64,000 nucleotides of DNA from NCBI GenBank assembly GCA_032622095.1, contig CP136067.1:134853990-134917989 (forward strand). Reading direction: 5' to 3'. This document shows positions 21,520-33,318 of the stretch, piece after piece. The stretch is from Siphonodentalium dalli (taxonomy: Eukaryota; Mollusca; Scaphopoda; Gadilida; Siphonodentaliidae). Within the stretch, counting starts at the first letter, position 1. Each line of letters opens with the position of its first letter. The position numbers and the translations under genes are program-made. Below the pieces are notes generated by a model. The model was not told the origin of the DNA. It searched no databases and was given only the letters and a program-made list of their open reading frames with translations.

Positions 21520-22545
21520 AAATGCAAGATGAACATACCTCTTTCGCAGAAAGATCCAATATTTTCACTATATAACACCTATATTGCACCACGACCATAT
21601 ACAGCCTAAACAATGGGAATCCGGTTCAAAACATAGATGGAAGTTATTAGCCGTGCACTGTAGGAGATCGTCGAATTTAAGTCAATGAACGGTCATATTT
21701 TTAAATAATTGCGATGAATTGTTCCATGGCGTTCGATCTGTTATTGGAATAAACATGCATTCCTCTTCTGTGGTAGAACGAGGCTCGTCGACCCACGTGA
21801 GATCAAACAACACGGCCGTATGAACATTATTCAGTCTACTTCAGAAGGGTAACAAACGTTTATATTTTAAACTCTCTTCGTATCATGTTGACTCCGCGGG
21901 AACATTGTCGGATTTTCGGTTTGCGCTATATTTAATTTGAGCGGATGTACGTACGTGTAGTGTGTGTGTGTGTGTGTGTGTTTTGGTTTTTTATTGTGAA
22001 AAAAAATGGACTCCAGTATTTTGGGCTTCGGCGTAGAATCCTCACGAAAGCCATGATCATGCACGACTAACCCGGGCTCGATTAATGCCATTTGAACAAT
22101 AAACTCGATACGGACATTTACATAGGATCTGTCATTTTAAATGCAATATGTACATACCTGTTACGTGTGACTATCCATGATTCTCACCGGACAACACCTA
22201 CAGTATACCGCAAGACGTTATATAGCCAAAACAATGGGGATTGCCAGTTCAAAAATTATTAGCTGCTAGTCTGCTATTTAAGAGAACGTTGAATTAAAGT
22301 CAATAAACAGTCATCGTTTTATATGCAAAATAAATGCGATGAATGAGTCCATGGCGTTCGATCTGTTATTGGAATAAACATGCCTTCCTCTTCGGTGTTA
22401 GGACGAGCCACGTGAAATCACCAAGAACATGGCCGTAAGAACATTAGTCTACTTCAGAAAGGTAACAAACCTTTAGATTTTAAACTCTCCTCTTATCGCG
22501 TTAAAGCCGCGGGAGAGCTTGTCGGATTGCCAGTTTACGCTCCAT
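21520..22545 (+). repeat. ~620-bp tandem direct duplication
   Basis: 21,520-21,930 and 22,138-22,545 align collinearly: CCATGGCGTTCGATCTGTTA, TTGGAATAAACATGC, CCTCTTC, ACTTCAGAANGGTAACAAAC and TTTTAAACTCTC. Copies differ by many substitutions and small indels, so the duplication is not recent. No coding potential is conserved between them. A (GT)n run lies at 21,960-21,981 within the first unit. Confidence 0.75.
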
Positions 22546-22901
22546 GGTGCTAGCTCTGTGAGATTATTTAAAGATTTCGAAATGCACTTGGGTTGATAAG
22601 CTTAAACAGGGCTGTAGCGACAGAGATGTTGGTGTCTCGGTCGGGTCGGCCTTCTCTAAAAATGACGACCCGAGTTTTCGAAATTTAAAATTTCGATGGC
22701 CTACACTTTGGCTAATTTGTAACTGAGTTTTAGTCGAACTACACCAATATCCCACCCGACCAAAGACATGAATGCTTCCGCCCAGAGAGCATTGAGTTTG
22801 TCCGAAATTATTCATTTTTTAAAGGCTTATATACATGTAGTCCGGTTATTTTAACCCTTTCGAGCCGGGAGTTGCGATGATGCAGCACTGCATGTCCTGT
22901 G
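22546..22901. other. Unassigned spacer
   Basis: An 83-codon minus-strand frame has no recognised domain; nothing else seen. Confidence 0.35.
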
Positions 22902-23045
22902 ACAATGCATTCGCTTATATGTGCGAGTCTCCCATAGGAAGCCTCGCATATTTTAGAGAGCGCATGCAGTGGCTGTTTGAGGTCAAAGAAAATAATGTTA
23001 GACCAAATGTAGTCTCTGATATATGGGAGACTCGCATATAGAGAT
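22902..23045. repeat. Family C hairpins (one full, one partial)
   Basis: ACAATGCATTCGCTTATATG, GCGAGTCTCCCATAGGAAGC and CTCGCATATTTTAGAGAGCG form one hairpin (22,902-22,972). A second, shortened copy lies at 23,003-23,045 and directly precedes the first Helitron 5' end. Confidence 0.65.
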
Positions 23046-23048
23046 ATA

Positions 23049-23952
23049 TCTCATATATATTTTGAAGACCTCTGTCTGTCTGTATGTTTGTATGTTTGTA
23101 TGTTTGTCATTTATACAAATCTACGATTCTCGACCGATCGGGACGAAACTTGGTACGTGTGTGTAGTTTGACCATGCGGTGGACGTTGTCGTATTGGCGA
23201 GCCCGTGCGGCGCCCGTGCAGCGCATGCGCAGACGAGATCTCTGAAACGGGTGGAGCTATCGACTTGAAATTTGCTATGTGAATGTATCTTGCCCCGGAT
23301 ACGAATTTTATCTGGTCGCCGAGCCCGTGCGACGCCAGCTTCGCGCATGCGCAGACCAGATCTCGGACACGGGTGGAGCTATCGACTTGAAATTTGCTAT
23401 GTGAATGTATCTTGCCCCGGATACGAATTTTATCGGGTCGCCGAGCCCGTGCGACGCCAGCTTCGCGCATGCGCAGACCAGATCTCGGAAACGGGTAGAG
23501 CTATCGACTTGAAATTTGTTTTTTTAATAGCCCGGACAACGTCGGGCTGGGTAGAGCTATCGACTTGAAATTTGGTTTAGACGAGATCTCGTAAACGGAT
23601 GCAGCTATCGACTTGAAATTTGGTATGTGAATGTAGCTTGCCCCGGATACGAATTTTATCGGGTCGCCGAGCCCGTGCGACGCCAGCTTCGCGCATGCGC
23701 AGACGAGATCTCGGAGCTATCGACTTGACATTTGGTATGTGAATGTATCTTGCCCCGGATACGAATTTTATCGGGTCGCCGAGCCCGTGCGACGCCAGCT
23801 TCGCGCATGCGCAGACCAGATCTCGGAAACAGGTAGAGTTATCGACTTGAAATTTGGTTTTTGAATTATCCGGACAACGTCGGCCTGGGTAGAGCTATCG
23901 ACTTGAAATTTGGTTCTTGAATAGCCCGGACAACGTCGGGCTCATCGGCTAG
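23049..23952 (+). mobile_element. Helitron unit 1 with 122-bp minisatellite
   Basis: Starts A|TCTCATATATATTTTGAAGA and ends with the stem-loop AGCCCGGACAACGTCGGGCT followed by CATCGGCTAG. The core is a tandem repeat of period 122 bp (CGACTTGAAA at 23,261, 23,383 and 23,505). Each unit carries GGTCGCCGAGCCCGTGCGAC and CGCGCATGCGCAGACC. Minus-strand open frames here (MREAGVARARRPDK type) come from the repeat and are not genes. No Rep/helicase: non-autonomous. Confidence 0.85.
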
Positions 23953-23960
23953 TCTATCTA

Positions 23961-24376
23961 TCTCATATATATTTTGAAGACCTCTGTTTGTTTGTCTGTC
24001 TGTCTGTCATTTATACAAATCTACTATTCTCGACCGATCGGGACGAAACTTGGTACGTGTGTGTAGTTTGACCAGGTGGTCGTCGTTGTCGTATTGGCGA
24101 GCCCGCGCGACGCCCGTACAGCGCATGCGCAGACGAGATCTCGGAAACGGGTGGAGCTATCGAATTGAAATTTGCTATGTGAATGTATCTTGCCCCGGAT
24201 ACGAATTTTATCGGGTCGCCGAGCCCGTGCGATGCCAGCTTCGCGCATGCGCAGACCAGATATCGGAAACGGGTGGAGCTATCGACTTGAGCAGACCAGA
24301 TCTCGGAAACGGGTGGAGCTATCGACTTGAAATTTGGTTTTTGAATAGCCCGGACAACGTCGGGCTCATCGGCTAG
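23961..24376 (+). mobile_element. Helitron unit 2
   Basis: Same 5' end (TCTCATATATATTTTGAAGA) and same 3' stem-loop plus CTAG as unit 1, with only two repeat units inside. It is separated from unit 1's CTAG by 8 bases (TCTATCTA). Confidence 0.85.
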
Positions 24377-25845
24377 TACTATATATTTTGAGAGTTCGTA
24401 TATGTGTGTGTGTGTGTGTACTTCATAGAATCCAAAACGACTGGTCCGATCGAGCTCAAACTTCGTATATAAGGATAAAAAGCAACGGGGATCGTCCGCG
24501 TAGCATTTTGGAGACGCTCAGAGCACTATTTCTCCACTCCCAATCATTTTATTGATCCGTAAACACGGAGGGGGGGGTTAATCCAAGAAGAGTAACTCTA
24601 CATCATTTTTATAGCACAAATATGCCTTAAAGCGCCAAATAATTCACCACCTGCGTGTATTCAAGAATATGAATCACACCAAAATTAAGCGAATTGTATA
24701 TGGAATGTGTATGTATAAGCTGCGATGTGTATATCATTCCCAGAATCCTACTATATCATGACATTCTATTAGTTAAAATAAAACACCTTTAAATGTTGGG
24801 GGCATCGCGATATAGGCAAGCGAGCAAAGAGAGTTTTTGTCATCATAGGCTATTTCGCTATTGCGAAATGGGTGATCGTTACATGTAGCATAATTACATT
24901 GAACGACATATTTAATTATGTTTGTGTGTGAATAACGATGGTGAAGACTTCCAATAACATATTAAATGGTCAAATATCCGTATATTCAAAATAATATCTA
25001 TTTTACAAGCTCGACATGCCATGTTTGTGTATATGGTACACTACCGTTCCAACACATCTTGCTGATACTTCCGTTCCAACACATCTTGCTATTTATCATT
25101 TTGCTGGTGAGAAAGTTTATGTTCACTTTGGTGCTATTTATATGCACAGAAAAAGGTACCATTACTCGGGAAAGCAACCTACTGAAATGCATATAGATGT
25201 ACGCGAATCATGTTGCGTTCTCACACAATGCAGTTATCCCAAATCCGCGCTCTTTAAAATAGAATTGGCTGCATGGCTGGCCTACTTCTGATGGCACATT
25301 ATGTTACGCACCTGTCCGACTAAGTCACTTTGAACCCAAAATGTATACAAAATTCGCACAAGCTCTTCACATTGAAACGGGTACCCACAAGTGATATATA
25401 TGTGTGTGTTCTTTATAGACTCGGACCGATTGAGCTCAAACTTGGTGTCTACGGGAAGTGTCATGGACGGGTTAAAAACTTGGTATCTACGGGAAGTGTA
25501 ATGGACGGGTTAAATTGTGACCCCGACCTGACCTTGACCTTGAAAATGATCAATTCAGGGTCAAATCGGGTCAAATTGAAAAACAAAAAATTAAATTAAA
25601 AAATTAAAAAGGCACAATTAACTCATTGAACAAAAAAATTAAATTAAAAAATTAATTAAAAGCATTAAGTAAAAAAGCCAGTAAATTAAAAAGGCACAAT
25701 TAACTCATTGAAAAACAAAATAATTTAAATAAAAAATTAATTTAAAAAATTAAAAATTGTCATAAATTAATTAAAAACATTAATTTAAAAAATTAAAATT
25801 GTCATGTTTCGGACGATTGCCGCCAGTGGCGGGCTAACCTGCTAG
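24377..25845 (+). mobile_element. Helitron unit 3
   Basis: Follows CTAG directly with TACTATATATTTTGAGAGTT, and ends TTGCCGCCAGTGGCGGGCTA, ACCTGCTAG. The 3' part holds GACCTGACCTTGACCTTGAA (shared with the 33-kb element) and AATTAAAAA low-complexity DNA. Short frames around 25,016-25,600 have no domain. Confidence 0.8.
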
Positions 25846-26445
25846 TCTATACTATATATTTTGAGACTTCGTATATATGTGTGTACTTCATAGAATCCAA
25901 AACGCGTGTACATATTGAGCTCAAACTTCCTATGTAAGTGTCAAATCCCACCGACACGACCGTGGTCGCGGTTTAGAGAAGCTCAGAGCACCCGTTCTCC
26001 AATCTCAAATCACCGCAAAGGCACGGCGTGGGTTAATCAAGTGATTATTTAATGAGCGTTTGTTTTTGACGCATCTCTATAAAGAGCGTCTGTTTCCCAT
26101 TCAACGTTATTAGCATCTGCAGACGGGAACATTGAGTGCTTGCCTATGCGACGAGATTTATTGGAGCTCTTACAACATCATTGTTATAGTATGTATGACA
26201 CTTAGGTCAGGGCTTAGGGGGGGGGTAGTTATAGGCATAATGCTTCTCATAAATCCCGGTTACAAACCAACACTCACAATTTCGTATTTACGCAAACGTT
26301 ATCGCTCGAAATTTATTCCCTGCGAGCACGGATGGCGCGCTTTGTTTTTACAGTATATACCGAAATCATCCAAGATAATCACGAAAATAGCATCAGATTT
26401 CTCCCCAGATATACCGTTATAAAGCTACTGGAATCTGCCAATCTA
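25846..26445 (+). mobile_element. Helitron unit 4 (3'-truncated, 600 bp)
   Basis: Starts TCTATACTATATATTTTGAG right after CTAG. It ends at GAATCTGCCAATCTA, where the next TC 5' end begins, so its 3' hairpin is missing. It is nearly identical to 26,446-27,045 at exactly 600-bp offset. A 96-codon frame in both copies is conserved only because the DNA is. Confidence 0.8.
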
Positions 26446-27065
26446 TCTATACTATATATTTTGAGACTTCGTATATATGTGTGTACTTCATAGAATCCAA
26501 AACGCGTGTACATATTGAGCTCAAACTTCCTATGTAAGTGTCAAATCCCACCGACACGACCGTGGTCGCGGTTTAGAGAAGCTCAGAGCACCCGTTCTCC
26601 AATCTCAAATCACCGCAAAGGCACGGCGTGGGTTAATCAAGTGATTATTTAATGAGCGTTTGTTTTTGACGCATCTCTATAAAGAGCGTCTGTTTCCCAT
26701 TCAACGTTATTAGCATCTGCAGACGGGAACATTGAGTGCTTGCCTATGCGACGAGATTTATTGGAGCTCTTACAACATCATTGTTATAGTATGTATGACA
26801 CTTAGGTCAGGGCTTGGGGGGGGGGTAGTTATAGGCATAATGCTTCTCATAAATCCCGGTTACAAACCAACACTCACAATTTCGTATTTACGCAAACGTT
26901 ATCGCTCGAAATTTATTCCCTGCGAGCACGGATGGCGCGCTTTGTTTTTACAGTATATACCGAAATCATCCAAGATAATCACGAAAATAGCATCAGATTT
27001 CTCCCCAGATATACCGTTATAAAGCTACTGGAATCTGCCAATCTACTATATAATTTGAGACTTCC

Positions 27066-27137
<72 letters not shown>

Positions 27138-27788
27138 ATATATGTGGGTACTTCATAGAATCGAAAACGCGTGTAGGAACGGGCATCCCCACGGCAATGT
27201 CGGCTTATAAGACATCTTTACTACACATGACAGCCGATGGACAATTGGTCTCTATATATGTACCAAAATTACGCCGCGTTGGTGACTGGGAAATTCCAGG
27301 GAATGCCGATTGAGCTCAAACTTGCTACCTACGGGAAGTGTCATATATATGAGTGTGTCCTTTATAGACTCGAACCGATTGAGCTCAAACTTGCTAAATA
27401 TTGACTGGGAAATTCCAGGGAATGCCGATTGAGCTCAAACTTGCTACCTATACGGGAAGTGTCATATATATGTGTGTGTCCTTTATAGACTCGAACCGAT
27501 TGAGCTCAAACTTGCTAAATACGGGAAGTGTCATGGACGGGTTCATTGAAAAACAAAAAAAAATCGGGTAAAATTAACTCCTTGAAAAACAAAAAAAAAT
27601 CGGGTAAAATTTAAAAACAAAAAATTCAATTAAAAAATTAAAAAAGCACAATTAACTCATTGAAAAACAAAATAATTAACTCATTGAAAAGCAAAAAATT
27701 CAATTAAAATTGTCATGTTTCTGACTATTGCCGAAATTTGCTGCAAATGCAGCATACGAATGCCGCCAGTGGCGGGCTAACCCGCTAG
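26446..27788 (+). mobile_element. Helitron unit 5 (full length, with nested 5' end)
   Basis: TCTATACTATATATTTTGAG to GCCAGTGGCGGGCTAACCCG, CTAG. At 27,045 the sequence after GAATCTGCCAATCTA becomes CTATATAATTTGAGACTTCC plus a (TA)n tract of ~60 bp, which looks like a second Helitron 5' end nested inside. The host sequence resumes at GGAAATTCCAGGGAATGCC. Repeats of GATTGAGCTCAAACTTGCTA follow. Confidence 0.8.
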
Positions 27789-28884
27789 TCTATCTATACT
27801 ATATATTTTGAGACTTCGTATATATATATGTATGTATGTACTTCATAGAATCCAAAACGCGTGTAAAGATTGAGCTCAAACTTCCTATGTAAGTGTCAAA
27901 TCCGACCGACACGACCGTGGTCGCGGTTTAGAGAAGCTCAGAGCACCCGTTCTCCAATCTCAAATCACCGCAAAGGCACGGCGGGGGTTAATCAATTGAT
28001 TATTGAATGAGCGTTTGTTTTTGACGCATCTCTATAAAGAGCGTCTGTTTCCCATTCAACGTTATTCGCATCTGCAGAGTTATACGGGAACGCAAACGTT
28101 ATCGCTCGAAATTTATTCCCTGCGAGCACGGATGGCGCGCTTTGGTATATACCGAAATCATCCCAGATAATCACGTATATAGCATCAGATTTCTCCCCAG
28201 ATATACCGTTATAAAGCTACTGGAATCTGCCAATCTACGGGAAATTCCAGGGAATGCCGATTGAGCTCAAACTTGCTACCTACGGGAAGTGTCATATATA
28301 TGAGTGTGTCCTTTATAGACTCTAACCGATTGAGCTCAAACTTGCTAAATAAGAAAATAGCCCCCAAGCCGTAAATATCAACAACAACGATATTGCTACC
28401 TACGGGGAGCAACGTTATTAGCATCTGCAGAATTATGCAGAGTGAAATTGCTTTCCTATTTTTAGAACGCAACACATGTATACGTCGCGTTGGTGATTGA
28501 GGTTCACAACGGGGTTAATTGACTGTCCGCTCTTTGCGACGATGAGGTTCCCGGTGGGGACTATTGACCAACACTCACAATTTCGTCTTTTGCATCAGAT
28601 ACCAACACCTCGACCGATCGGGACGAAACTTGGTACGTGAGTGTAGTTTGACCAGGTGGTCGTCGCTGTCGTATTGGCGAGCCCGTGCGACGCCCGTGCA
28701 GCGCATGCGCAGACGAGATATCGGAAACGGGTGGAGCTATCGCTTGAAATTGGTATGTGAATGTATCTTGCCCCGGATACGAATTTTATCGGGTCGCTGA
28801 GCCCGTGCGGGCAAACCTGCTATTTAAAACTTAAAAATTGTCATGTTTCTGACTATTGCCGCCAGTGGCGGGCTAACCTGCTAG
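27789..28884 (+). mobile_element. Helitron unit 6
   Basis: Begins TCTATCTATACTATATATTT after CTAG and ends GCCGCCAGTGGCGGGCTAAC, CTGCTAG. It lacks the nested insertion of unit 5, so GAATCTGCCAATCTACGGGA runs straight through (28,223-28,242). It contains part of the 122-bp minisatellite of unit 1 (CGCATGCGCAGACGAGATAT). Confidence 0.8.
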
Positions 28885-29475
28885 TACTATATATTTTGAG
28901 ACTTCGTATATATGTGTGTACTTCATAGAATCCAAAACGCGTGTACATATTGAGCTCAAACTTCCTATGTAAGTGTCAAATCCCACCGACACGACCGTGG
29001 TCGCGGTTTAGAGAAGCTCAGAGCACCCGTTCTCCAATCTCAAATCACCGCAAAGGCACGGCGTGGGTTAATCAAGTGATTATTTAATGAGCGTTTGTTT
29101 TTGACGCATCTCTATAAAGAGCGTCTGTTTCCCATTCAACGTTATTAGCATCTGCAGACGGGAACATTGAGTGCTTGCCTATGCGACGAGATTTATTGGA
29201 GCTCTTACAACATCATTGTTATAGTATGTATGACACTTAGGTCAGGGCTTAGGGGGGGGTAGTTATAGGCATAATGCTTCTCATAAATCCCGGTTACAAA
29301 CCAACACTCACAATTTCGTATTTACGCAAACGTTATCGCTCGAAATTTATTCCCTGCGAGCACGGATGGCGCGCTTTGTTTTTACAGTATATACCGAAAT
29401 CATCCAAGATAATCACGAAAATAGCATCAGATTTCTCCCCAGATATACCGTTATAAAGCTACTGGAATCTGCCAA
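28885..29475 (+). mobile_element. Helitron unit 7 (copy of unit 4)
   Basis: By eye identical to unit 4 apart from the length of a G-run and four bases at the 5' end. It starts TACTATATATTTTGAGACTT after CTAG and is cut at GAATCTGCCAA by unit 8. Confidence 0.8.
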
Positions 29476-30095
29476 TCTATACTATATATTTTGAGACTTC
29501 GTATATATGTGTGTACTTCATAGAATCCAAAACGCGTGTACATATTGAGCTCAAACTTCCTATGTAAGTGTCAAATCCCACCGACACGACCGTGGTCGCG
29601 GTTTAGAGAAGCTCAGAGCACCCGTTCTCCAATCTCAAATCACCGCAAAGGCACGGCGTGGGTTAATCAAGTGATTATTTAATGAGCGTTTGTTTTTGAC
29701 GCATCTCTATAAAGAGCGTCTGTTTCCCATTCAACGTTATTAGCATCTGCAGACGGGAACATTGAGTGCTTGCCTATGCGACGAGATTTATTGGAGCTCT
29801 TACAACATCATTGTTATAGTATGTATGACACTTAGGTCAGGGCTTAGGGGGGGGGTAGTTATAGGCATAATGCTTCTCATAAATCCCGGTTACAAACCAA
29901 CACTCACAATTTCGTATTTACGCAAACGTTATCGCTCGAAATTTATTCCCTGCGAGCACGGATGGCGCGCTTTGTTTTTACAGTATATACCGAAATCATC
30001 CAAGATAATCACGAAAATAGCATCAGATTTCTCCCCAGATATACCGTTATAAAGCTACTGGAATCTGCCAATCTACTATATAATTTGAGACTTCC

Positions 30096-30179
<84 letters not shown>

Positions 30180-30830
30180 ATATATGTGGGTACTTCATAG
30201 AATCGAAAACGCGTGTAGGAACGGGCATCCCCACGGCAATGTCGGCTTATAAGACATCTTTACTACACATGACAGCCGATGGACAATTGGTCTCTATATA
30301 TGTACCAAAATTACGCCGCGTTGGTGACTGGGAAATTCCAGGGAATGCCGATTGAGCTCAAACTTGCTACCTACGGGAAGTGTCATATATATGAGTGTGT
30401 CCTTTATAGACTCGAACCGATTGAGCTCAAACTTGCTAAATATTGACTGGGAAATTCCAGGGAATGCCGATTGAGCTCAAACTTGCTACCTATACGGGAA
30501 GTGTCATATATATGTGTGTGTCCTTTATAGACTCGAACCGATTGAGCTCAAACTTGCTAAATACGGGAAGTGTCATGGACGGGTTCATTGAAAAACAAAA
30601 AAAAATCGGGTAAAATTAACTCCTTGAAAAACAAAAAAAAATCGGGTAAAATTTAAAAACAAAAAATTCAATTAAAAAATTAAAAAAGCACAATTAACTC
30701 ATTGAAAAACAAAATAATTAACTCATTGAAAAGCAAAAAATTCAATTAAAATTGTCATGTTTCTGACTATTGCCGAAATTTGCTGCAAATGCAGCATACG
30801 AATGCCGCCAGTGGCGGGCTAACCCGCTAG
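29476..30830 (+). mobile_element. Helitron unit 8 (copy of unit 5)
   Basis: By eye identical to unit 5 including the nested 5' end, with a (TA)n tract ~12 bp longer. Ends in the same hairpin and CTAG. Confidence 0.8.
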
Positions 30831-31994
30831 TCTATACTATATATTTTGAGACTTCGTATATATGTGTGTATATATGTGTGTATATATGTGTGTGTGTACT
30901 TCATAGAATCCAAAACGCGTGTACAGATTGAGATCAAACTTCCTATGTAAGTGTCAAATCCCACCGACACGACCGTGGTCGCAGTTTAGAAAAGCTCAGA
31001 GCACCCGTTCTCCAATCTCATTCATCAAAATCAGCTCAAACGGCACGGCCGGGGTTAATAACGTCATTATATATATATATGAAGTCAGAGTCTCCAGAGT
31101 TATACCGGAACAAACACGTGTTTACGTCGTCTTGGGGGTCCACGATGGGAGTCTGACTTCAATGCAATGTTATCGCTCGAAACACGTGTTTACTTCGTGT
31201 TGAGGTTCACGATGGGAGTCTGACAATTGTTATCGCTCGAAATAGTACAACGGCTGGACAGATTGAGCTCAAACTTCCCATCTAGAGGTAAAATATCACG
31301 TACGATGTCGTCCACGCGTTTTCCAGAAGCTCCGAGCACCCGTACTCCACTCCCAGTCATTAAAATCAGCTCAAACGGCACGGCCGGGGTTAATAACGTC
31401 ATTATATATATATATGAAGTCAGAGTCTCCAGAGTTATACGGGAACAAACACGTGTTTACGTCGTCTTGGGGGTCCACGATGGGAGTCTGACTTCAATGC
31501 AATGTTATCGCTCGAAACACGTGTTTACTTCGTGTTGAGGTTCACGATGGGAGTCTGACAATTGTTATCGCTCGAAATAGTACATTAGGACGGGTACGAA
31601 ATGCATTTATCTCGATTAAAAAGGCAGATCTCGGAAACGGGTGGAGCTATCGACTTGAAAATTGCAATGTGAATGTATCTTGCGCCGGGTACAAATTTTA
31701 TCGGGTCGCCGAGGCCATGCGACGCCCGTGCAGCGCATGCGCAGACGAGATATCGGAAACGGGTGGAGCTATCGACTTGAAATTTGCTATGTGAATGTAT
31801 CTTGGGCCGGGTACAAATTTGATCGGGTCGCCGAGCCCGTGCGAAGCCAGCTTCGCGCATGCGCAGACCAGATCTCGGAAACGGGTGGAGCTACCGGGTA
31901 CAATTTTTTCTTATTGAAACGCGTGGAGCTAAAAATAAAAAAAAAATATAAACAATGTTTCGGACAAGCCGCCGGTGGCGGGCTAACCTGCTAG
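30831..31994 (+). mobile_element. Helitron unit 9 with internal 335-bp duplication
   Basis: TCTATACTATATATTTTGAG to AAGCCGCCGGTGGCGGGCTA, ACCTGCTAG. A segment starting at CGGCACGGCCGGGGTTAATA (31,041) is repeated at 31,376, 335 bp later, with ACACGTGTTTAC blocks. The 3' half carries the 122-bp minisatellite type with two GCGCATGCGCAGAC sites. Confidence 0.8.
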
Positions 31995-33318
31995 TACTAT
32001 ATATTTTGAGACTTCGTATATATGTGTGTATGTGTGTACTTCATAGAATCCAAAACGCGTGTACAGATTGAGCTCAAACTTACTATGTAAGTGTCAAATC
32101 ACACCGACACGACCGTGGTCGCAGTTTAGAAAAGCTCAGAGCACCCGTTCTCCAATCTCAAATCACCACAAAGGCACGGCGTGGGTTAATCAAGTGATTA
32201 TTTAATGAGCGTTTGTTTTTGACGCATCTCTATAAAGAGCGTCTGTTTGCCATTCAACGCTATTTGCATCTGCAGAGAGATATACGGAACATACATTAAA
32301 TTTAAAAAACATTTGTTTCTGACCAACCCTGCGAGCACGGATGGCGCGCTTTGTTTTTACAGTATATAGTTATATACCGAAATCATCCCAGATAATCACG
32401 AATATAGCATCAGATTTCTCCCCAGATATACCGTTATAAAAAGATACTGGAATCTGCCAATCTACGGGAAATTCCAGGGAATGCCGATTGAGCTCAAACT
32501 TGCTACCCACGGGAAGTGTCATATATATGAGTGTGTCCTTTATAGACTCGAACCGATTGAGCTCAAACTTGCTAAATAAGAAAATAGCCCCCAAGCCGTA
32601 AATATCAACAACAACGATATTGCTACCTACGGGGAGCAACGTTATTAGCATCTGCAGAATTATGCAGAGAGAAAATCCTTTCCTATTTTTAGAACGCAAC
32701 ACATGTTTACGTCGCGTTGGTGATTGAGGTTCACAACGGGGTTAATTGACTGTCCGCTCTTTGCGACGATGAGGTTCACGGCGGGGACTATTGACCAACA
32801 CTCACAATTTCGTCTTTTGCATCAGATACCAACACCTCGACCGATCGGGACGAAACTTGGTACGTGAGTGTAGTTTGACCAGGTGGTCGTCGCTGTCGTA
32901 TTGGCGAGCCCGTGCGACGCCCGTGCAGCGCATGCGCAGACGAGATATCGGAAACGGGTGGAGCTATCGACTTGAAATTTGGTATGTGAATGTATCTTGC
33001 GCCGGGTACAATTTTTATCGGGTCGCCGAGCCCGTGCGACGCCCGTGTAGCGCATGCGCAGACGAGATATCGGAAACGGATGGAGCTATCGACTTGAAAT
33101 TTGCTATGTGAATGTATCTTGCGCCGGGTACAAATTTTATCGGGTCGCCGAGTCCGTGCGACGCCAGCTTCGCGCATGCGCAGACCAGATCTCGGAAACG
33201 GGTGGAGCTACCGGGTACAAATTTTTCTTATTGAAACGCGTGGAGCTAAAAATTAAAAAAAAATATTTAAAAAATGTCATGTTTCGGACAAGCCGCCGGT
33301 GGCGGGCTAACCTGCTAG
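31995..33318 (+). mobile_element. Helitron unit 10
   Basis: TACTATATATTTTGAGACTT after CTAG to AAGCCGCCGGTGGCGGGCTA, ACCTGCTAG. Left half matches unit 6, right half carries three 122-bp minisatellite units. This is a mosaic of the two sub-types seen elsewhere in the array. Confidence 0.8.

Noticed and set aside
26132-30052. 96-aa ORF present in several Helitron units as a conserved protein
   Set aside because: Copies are near-identical DNA duplicates; no domain, and the ORF is truncated or frameshifted in units 6 and 10.
23111-33177. Minus-strand ORFs with a recurrent MREAG-ARARRPDK-HSHSKFQ peptide
   Set aside because: They arise from the 122-bp Helitron minisatellite. The peptide recurs only because the DNA repeats, and frames break at unit edges.
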